DNA of 33,784 bases from Jannaschia aquimarina (GTDB taxonomy: Bacteria > Pseudomonadota > Alphaproteobacteria > Rhodobacterales > Rhodobacteraceae), in assembly GCF_000877395.1 (NCBI RefSeq), contig NZ_JYFE01000044.1, forward strand, positions 1 to 33,784, in the 5' to 3' direction. This document shows positions 9,336-16,541 of this stretch, one piece after another (within the stretch, counting starts at the first letter, position 1; each line of letters begins with the position of its first letter). The position numbers and the translations under genes are program-made. Under the pieces are notes generated by a model, which had not been told where the DNA came from, did no database searches, and saw only the letters and a program-made list of their open reading frames with translations.

Positions 9336-10693
9336 TCCGCCGGGTTCTGTCCATGCTGGTCCTGATCGTCGTCTGTGCGGGGGGACCGGCTTTCGCCCAG
9401 GACGCGCCGTCTCAGCCGTCGGGCGCGATCGCGGTGGGCGAGGGCGGTCAGACCGATGCCGCCATCGAGGCGCGGATCGAGGGGATCATCGCCCAGCTCG
9501 ACGGCTACGAGACGGTCGATATCGCCGTGCGCGAAGGGATCGTCACCTTTACTGGAGAGGTGCTGGATGGCGCCTCCATCGACCGGCTGCAGGAGATCGC
9601 GGCCCGGGTGGAGGGCGTCGTCGCCATCGAGAACGAAGTGGTCGAGACGACGGAGGTGGTCGAACGTCTGGACCCCGTGCTGGACCGCTTCCGCAACCGT
9701 CTGGCGCAGGCGGTCAACTACCTGCCGTTGGTGGCGGTCGCCTTGATGGCGGGGATACTGGTGATAACCGCCGGGATCCTGCTGGTGCGGTGGGAGGCGC
9801 CCTGGCGCCGGATCGCGCCGAACGCCTTCATCGCCGAGATCTACCGGGTGATCGTCCGGCTGGTCTTCGTGCTGGCCGGGATCGTGGTGGCGCTGGATAT
9901 CCTGAACGCGACGGCGGTGCTGACGGGTCTTCTGGGTGCGGCGGGGATCGTGGGCCTGGCGGTGGGCTTCGCGGTGCGGGACACGGTCGAGAATTTCATC
10001 GCGTCGGTGATGCTGTCCCTGCGCCAGCCGTTCCGTCCGAACGATTTCGTCGAGATCGAGGGCAATATGGGGACGGTCATCCGCCTGACCAGCCGCGCGA
10101 CGATCCTGCTGGATCCGGATGGCAACCATGTGCGCCTGCCGAATGCGACGGTCTTCAAGGCGCGGATCCTGAACTACACGCGCAATGCCGAGCGGCGTTT
10201 CGGTTTCCTGCTGGGGATCGACCCGGCCGACGACGTCGCCGAGGCCAAGCGCATCGGCCTCGAAGTCCTGGATGGGCTGGAGTTCACGTTGGACGCGCCG
10301 CCTCCACAGGTCTGGATCAAGGATGTGGGCGCCTCGACGGTCGATATGGAGTTCTATGCCTGGCTCGATCAGCGCGAGGCGGATTTCATGGTCGCGCGCT
10401 CCGAGGCGATCCGTCTGGTCATGGCCGCGCTGACCGAAGCCGGCATCGGTCTGCCGGAGCCGACCTACCGCCTGAATATACAAGGGGGCGGTCTGCCGGT
10501 CGTGGACCTGCCGGATGCAAAGGGCCGACCCACGGAGCTGGTTGCGACCGAGGGAGAGCCGGAGCCGCGAGAAGTGCCCCCCACGGATCCGGCCGAGGTG
10601 CGTCCCGTCCGGGCGGTCGAGGAGATCGTGGAGCAGGAGCGCCGCGAGAAGATCGGAGACGACCTCCTGAGCGAGCGGGCGCCGGAAGAGTAG
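9332..10693 (+). CDS. BON-domain mechanosensitive ion channel, MscS family
   Basis: A 453-residue MscS-family channel, expected to open under membrane tension and relieve hypo-osmotic shock. A signal peptide (residues 1-22, ending AFA) is followed by a periplasmic BON domain (about 41-105, with VTFTGEVLDG). Transmembrane segments follow at about 131-152 and 168-190, and the pore-lining helix at about 196-228 (GLLGAAGIVGLAVGFAVRD). The beta domain starts at RQPFRPNDFVEIEG, then the alpha/beta C-terminal domain and a charged tail. The start ATG at 9332 overlaps the stop of the preceding gene (ATGA). The same reading frame is open upstream to 8846, but that part is antiparallel noise over the two preceding genes. 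Confidence 0.92.
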   Translation: MIRRVLSMLVLIVVCAGGPAFAQDAPSQPSGAIAVGEGGQTDAAIEARIEGIIAQLDGYETVDIAVREGIVTFTGEVLDGASIDRLQEIAARVEGVVAIENEVVETTEVVERLDPVLDRFRNRLAQAVNYLPLVAVALMAGILVITAGILLVRWEAPWRRIAPNAFIAEIYRVIVRLVFVLAGIVVALDILNATAVLTGLLGAAGIVGLAVGFAVRDTVENFIASVMLSLRQPFRPNDFVEIEGNMGTVIRLTSRATILLDPDGNHVRLPNATVFKARILNYTRNAERRFGFLLGIDPADDVAEAKRIGLEVLDGLEFTLDAPPPQVWIKDVGASTVDMEFYAWLDQREADFMVARSEAIRLVMAALTEAGIGLPEPTYRLNIQGGGLPVVDLPDAKGRPTELVATEGEPEPREVPPTDPAEVRPVRAVEEIVEQERREKIGDDLLSERAPEE

Positions 10694-10866
10694 GCCGGTC
10701 CATGAGAAAATCTTGGGACAAACGCGCGACGATCTCGTTTTGCGAATGGCCCCAAGAGACGTAGATGGACTTCAGCGAATGGAGGATCGCGAAGGGCTGG
10801 GCCCGCAGCGATCCTCTGTCAGCCTGTTCCGTTCCGCGCGGTTCCCCGTGCAACCTCGAAATGACT
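10694..10866 (+). other. 3' region of mscS with inverted repeat, possible small RNA
   Basis: 173 bp with no convincing gene lie between the mscS stop and a strong terminator. TCTTGGG (10711-10717) and CCCAAGA (10751-10757) form a 7-bp inverted repeat. The region could be a long 3' untranslated tail or hold an independent small RNA that uses the terminator. Several short frames start with ATG here, but none has a clear ribosome binding site or a familiar product. Confidence 0.3.
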
Positions 10867-10900
10867 GGGCCCTGCCTGTTTCAGGCAGAGCCCTTTTTTT
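10867..10900 (+). terminator. Rho-independent terminator with T7 tail
   Basis: A GC-rich stem, with GGGC and CTGCCTG pairing to CAGGCAG and GCCC around a TTT loop (10867-10893), is followed by seven T (10894-10900). It acts on plus-strand transcripts coming from the mscS cluster. The T-run overlaps the stop codon of the convergent pirin gene. Confidence 0.88.
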
Positions 10901-11837
10901 ACTTCTCGGGCAAGGGGATGTGCTCGTTCGTATCGCCGGGGGGCAACTGGAAACGTCCATGTGCCCAGTCGCCCGCGCGCCACGCTTCCTTGGCGGCTTC
11001 GATCCGCTCTTTCGAGGAGGCGACGAAGTTCCACCAGATGTAGCGAGACCCTTCGAGCGTGTCGCCGCCCAACAGCATGACCCGCGCGCCATCGGCGCCC
11101 GCCTTGAGGGAAACCGGGTCGCCGGGACGGAAGACCATCATGCGGCCCGCTTCGAATGTCTGGCCCGCGACGCTGACCTCGCCTTGCAGGACGTAGACAC
11201 CGCGATCCTCGTGATCGTCGGGCAGGGGGATCGCCGCGCCCGCCTCCAGGAGGGCGTCGGCGTAGAACGACCGGGAGGGCGTCTGCGCCTCCGTCCGCTC
11301 TCCGTAGGCGTCGCCGAGGACGAGGCGAACCTGCTTGCCCTCGCCGTCGAGGACCGGAAGCTCTGCCTTGGGGACGTGGAGGAAATCGGGCGCCGCATCC
11401 TCGTGATCCTTGGGAAGCGCCATCCAGGTCTGGATCCCGAAGAGCGATTTCTCCTGCTGGCGGTAATCACCGTCCGCCCGCTCGGAATGGGTAATTCCGT
11501 ATCCCGCGGTCATCAGATTCACGGCACCCGGCTCGATCCACTGATCGGTGCCGAGCGAATCCCGATGGTGGATCTTGCCGTCCAGGAGATAGGTCACCGT
11601 GCTGAGCCCGATATGGGGGTGCGGGCGAACGTCGATGCCTTCGCCGGTCAGGAACTCGGCAGGTCCCATCTGGTCGAAGAAGATGAACGGTCCGACCATC
11701 TGCCGCTTGGGCGCGGGCAGGGCGCGGCGCACTTCGAAGCCGCCGAGGTCGCGGGCCCGGGGAACGATGACCGTTTCGATGGCATCGACTTCGTCGCCGG
11801 TGGGGCAATGAGGATCGAGGGCGGGGTTCCAGCTCAT
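10899..11837 (-). CDS. Pirin family protein
   Basis: A 312-residue bicupin of the pirin family, an Fe-binding cytoplasmic protein; some members have quercetinase activity, others regulate partner proteins. The four metal ligands known from human pirin appear as HPHIG (H73, H75) and ITHSE (H117, E119). The C-terminal pirin domain is complete (DTLEGSRYIWWNFV near 270). AAGGAGA precedes the ATG with ideal spacing. It converges on the mscS cluster. Its biological substrate cannot be inferred from this context. Confidence 0.92.
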   Translation of the reverse strand: MSWNPALDPHCPTGDEVDAIETVIVPRARDLGGFEVRRALPAPKRQMVGPFIFFDQMGPAEFLTGEGIDVRPHPHIGLSTVTYLLDGKIHHRDSLGTDQWIEPGAVNLMTAGYGITHSERADGDYRQQEKSLFGIQTWMALPKDHEDAAPDFLHVPKAELPVLDGEGKQVRLVLGDAYGERTEAQTPSRSFYADALLEAGAAIPLPDDHEDRGVYVLQGEVSVAGQTFEAGRMMVFRPGDPVSLKAGADGARVMLLGGDTLEGSRYIWWNFVASSKERIEAAKEAWRAGDWAHGRFQLPPGDTNEHIPLPEK

Positions 11838-11922
11838 GGCGTGTCTCCTTCGGTTGGACCGAAGATAGGAGCCGGGGGCCGCAATGTCCTGCCACAGGAG
11901 CGCACGGCTCCGGTGCGCGGGT

Positions 11923-12207
11923 TCAGGTACGGGCGCAGAACCTGTGGACGGCCAGAGCGAGCCGCGCGAGTTCGGCCGCTTCGTCCTCGGGGAGGCGGCC
12001 GTTGAGGCGGTCGTGGGCCTCCATGAGGAGCGCCGAGGCGATATCGACCGACAGCCAGCCGGCGTTTTCCGGCGATCCGGCGGAGGCCGTCTCGATCGCT
12101 TCGTCGAGGGCGCGGCGCAAATCGAGCGAGTCGGCCAGCGTCCCCACCGGCGCGCGCGGGATCTTCGTCGGATCGGCGTTCATGGAAATACCCGTGTGTT
12201 GAAACAT
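11923..12207 (-). CDS. Small helical protein of unknown function downstream of luxR
   Basis: A 94-residue protein predicted to be mainly helical (about 25-90), with no membrane segment and the C-terminus HRFCART. I recognise no family. I start at 12207 because AGGACGGA lies at suitable spacing; an inner ATG at 12183 has none. The gene follows the LuxR-type gene on the same strand after 93 bp, in which an imperfect hairpin and a 13-bp palindrome lie. It may be cotranscribed with, or controlled by, that regulator. I know of no evidence for a function. Confidence 0.6.
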   Translation of the reverse strand: MFQHTGISMNADPTKIPRAPVGTLADSLDLRRALDEAIETASAGSPENAGWLSVDIASALLMEAHDRLNGRLPEDEAAELARLALAVHRFCART

Positions 12208-12220
12208 CTGTCCGTCCTAT

Positions 12221-12258
12221 GCGGTAGGCGGTCACGTCGTGACGCGACCGCTATCCGC
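12221..12258 (-). promoter_or_regulatory. Palindrome and hairpin between luxR and the small gene
   Basis: GTCACG-T-CGTGAC (12231-12243) is a perfect palindrome around one centre base. It sits within a larger imperfect inverted repeat: GCGG plus GCGGTC on the left, GACCGC plus CCGC on the right. It lies about 14-50 bases upstream of the small gene's start codon. It could be an operator for the neighbouring LuxR protein or an attenuating hairpin; the sequence cannot decide. Confidence 0.35.
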
Positions 12259-12300
12259 TCGTCGGGAGGGAGTCTTGTCCCGTAACCGCGTGACACATCG

Positions 12301-13029
12301 TCAATTACGCGTAACCAGCCCGTTCCCGAGCGCTTTGATTGCCGCGGTCGTGCGGTCCGACACTTCGAGTTTTTCGAAGATCCGGCGGACGATGGTATCG
12401 ACCGTGTGCCGCGAGACATGAAGGATGTCGGCGATCACGCCGTTCGACTTGCCGCGCGCGATCCAGCTCAGCACTTCACGCTCGCGCCGGGACAGATCGC
12501 GCAGCCCATCGAGCTCGGGGACCAGTTCGCAGTAACGCAGATGGGCGATCTGCGCGGCGCATTGCAGCGCGAAGATCTGGGCCGTCGAGAGGTCGGGCCG
12601 TGGGCCGCCGAATCCGAGGCCGACATAGCCATTGCGCAGACCGGGGCCATGGACCTGCACACTGAGGCCATCGCCGAAATCGGCGTCCTCCAGTTCCCTT
12701 ATCATGCGATCTTCGGTGTGGGTCAGGTCGACGAGATCGCGGATGTCCTTCCAGAAGAACGGCTTGGCAGTGCGGGCCGACAGCGCAACGATCGGATCGT
12801 GATCGACGAGGTTGTGTTCGACGTAATGCTCGACCCAGCTTTTCGGAAAACCATGCGCCATGACCGCCTGACGTTCGGCAACGTCGGCTGTCTCTGGATC
12901 GATTCTGTGATAGCTGACCAGAGGCACGCCGTGGTCAGCGTAAAAGGCGACCATGCGATCCCAGAGATCGCAGGGGTCTTCTATTTCCGCCACGGCGGCG
13001 GAGAACTCGTCCAAGCTAACGTCCCACAC
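12301..13029 (-). CDS. LuxR-family regulator with autoinducer-binding domain
   Basis: A 242-residue transcriptional regulator with an N-terminal autoinducer-binding domain and a C-terminal LuxR helix-turn-helix (about 175-235, LSRREREVLSWIARGKSN onward). The residues that define acyl-homoserine-lactone binders are present: W and Y in SWVEHYVEH, Asp-Pro in DHDPIV, and Trp in FFWKDI. It therefore probably binds an AHL-like signal. No luxI-type synthase lies in the window, so it behaves as a LuxR solo here. I choose the GTG at 13029, which has GGGGGA about 8 bases upstream; the longer frame reads through the tRNA gene and is not real. The 3' end of tRNA-Val lies 22 bp before this start on the same strand. 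Confidence 0.88.
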   Translation of the reverse strand: MWDVSLDEFSAAVAEIEDPCDLWDRMVAFYADHGVPLVSYHRIDPETADVAERQAVMAHGFPKSWVEHYVEHNLVDHDPIVALSARTAKPFFWKDIRDLVDLTHTEDRMIRELEDADFGDGLSVQVHGPGLRNGYVGLGFGGPRPDLSTAQIFALQCAAQIAHLRYCELVPELDGLRDLSRREREVLSWIARGKSNGVIADILHVSRHTVDTIVRRIFEKLEVSDRTTAAIKALGNGLVTRN

Positions 13030-13051
13030 GGTCGTGTCCCCCGCGGTGGGT

Positions 13052-13127
13052 TGGTGGGTGGTGAGGGGCTCGAACCCCCGACCCTCTCGGTGTAAACGAG
13101 ATGCTCTACCAACTGAGCTAACCACCC
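13052..13127 (-). tRNA. tRNA-Val (anticodon UAC)
   Basis: A complete cloverleaf of 76 bases including an encoded CCA. The acceptor stem is GGGTGGT/ACCACCC, the D stem GCTC/GAGC, the anticodon stem TCTCG/CGAGA with loop TTTACAC (anticodon TAC), and the T arm carries GGTTCGAGCCC. It reads towards luxR, whose GTG start is 22 bp downstream, with no terminator between them. Confidence 0.96.
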
Positions 13128-13228
13128 TTGCCTCCGGTCTGTAAACAATGATCCGCGGGGCGCGCAACCTTGCCGCAGGCCGGGTGCTCGCCTATCCCGG
13201 CCGGACAGCCCCGACGCAGAGGTCCGCC

Positions 13229-14260
13229 ATGTCCGCCCCGATCCATCCAGACTTGGCCGCCGCCATCGGGAACACGCCCCTGATCCGTCTCAAAAAGGCG
13301 AGCGCGGAGACGGGATGCGAGATCCTGGGCAAAGCGGAATTCCTGAACCCAGGGCAGTCGGTGAAGGACCGCGCGGCTCTCTACATCATTCGGGATGCGG
13401 TCGCGCGGGGGGAGTTGCGCCCCGGCGGTACGATCGTGGAGGGCACCGCGGGGAATACCGGCATCGGGCTGGCGCTGGTCGGCGCCTCGATGGGGTTCAA
13501 GTCGGTAATCGTCATCCCCGAGACCCAGAGCCAGGAGAAGAAGGACATGTTGCGCCTTGCGGGTGCGCAACTGGTGGAAGTGCCCGCGGCCCCCTACCGC
13601 AATCCGAACAATTACGTGCGCTATTCCGGGCGATTGGCGGAGGCGCTGGCCCGGACGGAGCCGAAGGGCGCCATCTGGGCCAACCAGTTCGACAACGTGG
13701 CCAACCGGCAGGCCCATATCGAGACGACCGGCCCCGAGATTTGGGAGCAGACGGGCGGCAAGGTCGACGGCTTCATCTGTGCCGTCGGGTCCGGCGGGAC
13801 GCTCGCGGGGGTGGCGCAGGCGCTGCAACCGAAGGGCGTGAAGATGGGGCTGGCCGACCCGATGGGCGCGGCGCTCTACAGCTTCTACACAGAAGGCGAG
13901 TTCAAGTCGGCGGGCGGCTCGATCACCGAAGGGATCGGGCAGGGCCGGATCACGGCCAACCTCGAAGGGTTCACGCCTGATTTCGCCTGCCAGGTCTCCG
14001 ACGAGGAGGCCCTGCCGATCGTCTTCGACCTGCTGTCGGAGGAAGGGCTTTGCCTCGGTGGATCCTCCGGGGTGAATGTCGGCGGTGCGATCCGCATGGC
14101 GCGCGAGATGGGGCCGGGCCACACCATCGTGACGATCCTGTGCGACTATGGCACGCGCTATCAGTCGAAGCTTTTCAACCCGGACTTCCTGCGCTCCAAG
14201 GGCCTGCCGGTACCAGGCTGGATCGAGGATAGCCGGGAGATGCCCGAGGTCTTCGAATGA
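13229..14260 (+). CDS. Cysteine synthase (O-acetylserine sulfhydrylase family)
   Basis: A 343-residue fold-type II PLP enzyme of the cysteine synthase family, making cysteine from O-acetylserine and sulfide. The PLP lysine is K46 in PGQSVKDRA. The substrate loop is GTAGNTGIG (72-80), and the phosphate-binding loop is GSGGTLAGV. It opens with the typical AIGNTPLIRL. It is longer than E. coli CysK by a C-terminal extension (SKLFNPDFLRSKGLPVPGWI), as in the alphaproteobacterial form. The start at 13229 has AGAGG six bases upstream; an earlier ATG at 13148 lies in the tRNA promoter region. The stop overlaps the start of the next gene (ATGA), so the two are translationally coupled. A cystathionine beta-synthase-like activity cannot be excluded. 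Confidence 0.92.
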   Translation: MSAPIHPDLAAAIGNTPLIRLKKASAETGCEILGKAEFLNPGQSVKDRAALYIIRDAVARGELRPGGTIVEGTAGNTGIGLALVGASMGFKSVIVIPETQSQEKKDMLRLAGAQLVEVPAAPYRNPNNYVRYSGRLAEALARTEPKGAIWANQFDNVANRQAHIETTGPEIWEQTGGKVDGFICAVGSGGTLAGVAQALQPKGVKMGLADPMGAALYSFYTEGEFKSAGGSITEGIGQGRITANLEGFTPDFACQVSDEEALPIVFDLLSEEGLCLGGSSGVNVGGAIRMAREMGPGHTIVTILCDYGTRYQSKLFNPDFLRSKGLPVPGWIEDSREMPEVFE

Positions 14261-14973
14261 CCAAGGCTCTGTTTCTGGCGGATCCCTACCTCAAGACGGC
14301 GACGGCCCGGGTTTCGGGCCTCACGGAGGAGGGGGGCCTCGTCCTCGACCGGACCATCTTCTACGCGCGGGGCGGCGGGCAACCGGGCGATAGCGGCAAA
14401 CTGGGATGGGACGGTGGCGAGATCGCCATAGCGGAGACGGTGAAGGGAGACGGCGGGGCCATCGTCCACCTGCCGGCCGAGGTGGCGCCGCTGCCTCCGG
14501 TGGGCGCCGAAGTCGAGTTGCGGCTCGATTGGGACCGGCGCCATCGCCACATGCGGATGCACACCGCCCTGCACCTTCTTTCGGTCGTCGTGCCATTGCC
14601 GGTGACGGGCGGGCAGATCGGTGCGGAGAAGTCCCGGCTGGATTTCGACATGCCCGACCTCCTACACGAGCGGGAGTTCATACAGGCGCGGATCGGTCAG
14701 TACGTGGACGGCGATCATCCCGTGACGTCGGACTGGATCACAGAGGCGGAACTCGACGCCAATCCGGGCTTGGTGAAGACGCTGTCGGTCCAGCCGCCCC
14801 GCGGGGCGGGACAAATCCGGCTGGTCCGCATCGGCGGCGGCGAGACACCGGTTGATCTGCAGCCCTGTGGCGGGACGCATGTGCGGTCGACCGCCGAGAT
14901 CGGGACGGTTCAGGTGGGCAAGATCGAGAACAAGGGCAAGGCGAACCGCCGGATCTCGATCACGCTGGGCTGA
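14257..14973 (+). CDS. Alanyl-tRNA editing protein, AlaX type
   Basis: A 238-residue free-standing editing domain related to the second half of alanyl-tRNA synthetase. Such proteins hydrolyse Ser- or Gly-tRNA(Ala) in trans. The zinc site is visible as HTALH (H102, H106) and CGGTH (C204, H208). The N-terminal part includes the FYARGGGQPGDSG segment that corresponds to the AlaX glycine-rich motif. Its size fits the medium AlaX class. Its ATG overlaps the cysteine synthase stop. Coupling of an amino-acid biosynthesis gene to a tRNA-proofreading gene may guard against excess serine-related substrates, but that is inference. Confidence 0.9.
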   Translation: MTKALFLADPYLKTATARVSGLTEEGGLVLDRTIFYARGGGQPGDSGKLGWDGGEIAIAETVKGDGGAIVHLPAEVAPLPPVGAEVELRLDWDRRHRHMRMHTALHLLSVVVPLPVTGGQIGAEKSRLDFDMPDLLHEREFIQARIGQYVDGDHPVTSDWITEAELDANPGLVKTLSVQPPRGAGQIRLVRIGGGETPVDLQPCGGTHVRSTAEIGTVQVGKIENKGKANRRISITLG

Positions 14974-15021
14974 GGGGCAATCGACCGCGCATTTCGCGTG
15001 GTCCGGCTCGTGATGGGGCAG

Positions 15022-15891
15022 CTACAGGGCGAAGGTGACGAGCCATGTCACGCTGAGCGCCGCGATCAACGCGCCCCCGGCGATATGCAGTCCGGCGGAG
15101 ACGAGGCGCAACTCTCCGCCGGACGCGCCGATCACGGCGAAGCGGCGTGCCGCGACGCCGGACCAGGCCACCGTCAGGTTGAAGGCCGCCGACCCGAGCC
15201 CCATCGCGACGACGGCCAGCGCGCCGATCCAGAAGATCTCGAAGCGCAGCGCGATGGCCAGCACGAAGAGCGCGCCGGTGCAGGGCCGGATCGCGACGCT
15301 TCCGATCAGGAGGAGGGCGTCCTTGCCGCTCGAGAGCGACGCCGTCTCTTCGAGCGTCGGGCCGTGGGCATGTCCGCAGGAGGTGCAGGGCTTCGCCGCA
15401 GGGGCGCGCCACAGCCGAAGGCCGCGGAAGATCAGATAGCCGCCGATGGCCGCGATCGCCACATAGCTTGCCGGGGCGAGCCACGCGTCGGCCACGTCTC
15501 CCATCGTGCGTGCGCCAAGACCGAGCAGGACCGCCAGCGCTCCGACGAGCAGGATCGCCGAGGCCGCTTGCGCCAAGCTCGCAGCGAGGGTCAGCCACGT
15601 CATCCGCCGGAGCGTCGCACCGGACGCCAAAGCCGCACCGCCCAGCAGCACCTTGCCATGGCCCGGCCCAAGGGCATGGACGAAGCCGTAGAGCGCCGTG
15701 GCGGAACACAGGGCCCAGACCGCCGCGGGCTCTCCGGCCTGGGCCGCGCGGAGGGCACGGGCCATCGCGTCCTGGAATTCCCGCTGGCCCGTGACGGCCC
15801 AATGCAGGACCGCCGGCCAGGGAACGAACTGCCAGGCGGCCAGACCGCCCGCCAGCACCAGCAGAAACGGGATTGCCGGTTTCAGCCGCAT
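15022..15891 (-). CDS. zevB: NicO-family metal permease, ZevB-like
   Basis: A 289-residue inner-membrane protein of the nickel/cobalt transporter (NicO/RcnA) superfamily with about six to seven hydrophobic segments. The family signature HALGPGHGK is at 72-80, followed by VLLGGAALASGA. A cytoplasmic or loop region holds CTSCGHAHGP, a likely metal ligand cluster. The pairing with a DUF1007 protein matches Haemophilus influenzae ZevB-ZevA, reported to take up zinc, and its place behind znuA supports a zinc role over nickel. The start at 15891 overlaps the end of the DUF1007 gene by 10 bp. A longer open frame upstream belongs to that overlap and should be ignored. Confidence 0.82.
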   Translation of the reverse strand: MRLKPAIPFLLVLAGGLAAWQFVPWPAVLHWAVTGQREFQDAMARALRAAQAGEPAAVWALCSATALYGFVHALGPGHGKVLLGGAALASGATLRRMTWLTLAASLAQAASAILLVGALAVLLGLGARTMGDVADAWLAPASYVAIAAIGGYLIFRGLRLWRAPAAKPCTSCGHAHGPTLEETASLSSGKDALLLIGSVAIRPCTGALFVLAIALRFEIFWIGALAVVAMGLGSAAFNLTVAWSGVAARRFAVIGASGGELRLVSAGLHIAGGALIAALSVTWLVTFAL

Positions 15892-16523
15892 GTCAGCGTC
15901 ACGCGGTCTGCGAAAAGGGCGCCGACATTTTCCTGCTCGGGCGTTTCCTCGCGCGACAGGGCGGCGAGTTTGACCTGCAATTCGGCCGTCGCCTCGTCGG
16001 GTTCGAACGGGATCACCTCTGCACGGCACGGGCCCGGCGTCTCGTCCTCCAGCGGAAGGATCGTGTAGGCATAGTAGTAGATCGGATCGTAAAGGCGCAG
16101 GAGCGCGCCGTCGGGATCCGAGACAATTTCGGCGAGGGGCAGGTCGAACGCGACCGAGATCAGATCGTCCTCCATCCACGCCTCGGCATTCAGCGGACGC
16201 GCGACGGGAACGATTGCGCCGTCGACCTCCAGATAGACGTCGCCGTTATATTCCGGCGGCCAATCGGTCTCTCCGGCTGCGATCGCGGCGCGGTCGGCAT
16301 CGTCGAGTTCACCGTCGCGGTCCTTGTCGAGATCCAGCGTGTCGAACAGGAAGAGGCTGGTGAGCGCGTCGTAGGTCCAGGTGATCCGAAGGCCGGTCAG
16401 CTGCCCGTCGTCGTCGAAGATGAATCCCGTCCGCGCGTCGACGAAGACGTGTGGATGAGCCACGGCATGGTGGCCGAGGCTCATCAGAGCGGTCGTCAGG
16501 ACGGAGAGAAGCATGCGGCGCAT
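15882..16523 (-). CDS. zevA: DUF1007 periplasmic protein, ZevA-like
   Basis: A 213-residue exported protein of the DUF1007 family. A signal peptide ends near VAHA/H at about residue 22, so the mature protein would begin close to HPHVFVDA (23-30), the family signature and a probable metal site. Residues 64-74 (DLDKDRDGELD) resemble an EF-hand calcium loop. Two cysteines occur near the C-terminus. In H. influenzae the homologous pair ZevA-ZevB supports zinc acquisition. The gene starts 18 bp after znuA and overlaps the permease gene, forming a znuA-zevA-zevB operon under the presumed Zur operator. Confidence 0.82.
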   Translation of the reverse strand: MRRMLLSVLTTALMSLGHHAVAHPHVFVDARTGFIFDDDGQLTGLRITWTYDALTSLFLFDTLDLDKDRDGELDDADRAAIAAGETDWPPEYNGDVYLEVDGAIVPVARPLNAEAWMEDDLISVAFDLPLAEIVSDPDGALLRLYDPIYYYAYTILPLEDETPGPCRAEVIPFEPDEATAELQVKLAALSREETPEQENVGALFADRVTLTCG

Positions 16524-16541
16524 CGCAATCCGTCTACCGTG

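Noticed and set aside
11923-13029. Search for a luxI-type synthase next to luxR
   Set aside because: Neither the 94-residue gene nor any neighbour shows synthase motifs; it is too short and differs in composition.
13030-13167. N-terminal extension of the luxR frame
   Set aside because: This part is the translated tRNA-Val gene (VGRASRLHREGRGFEP-like artefact). The GTG at 13029 has its own ribosome binding site.
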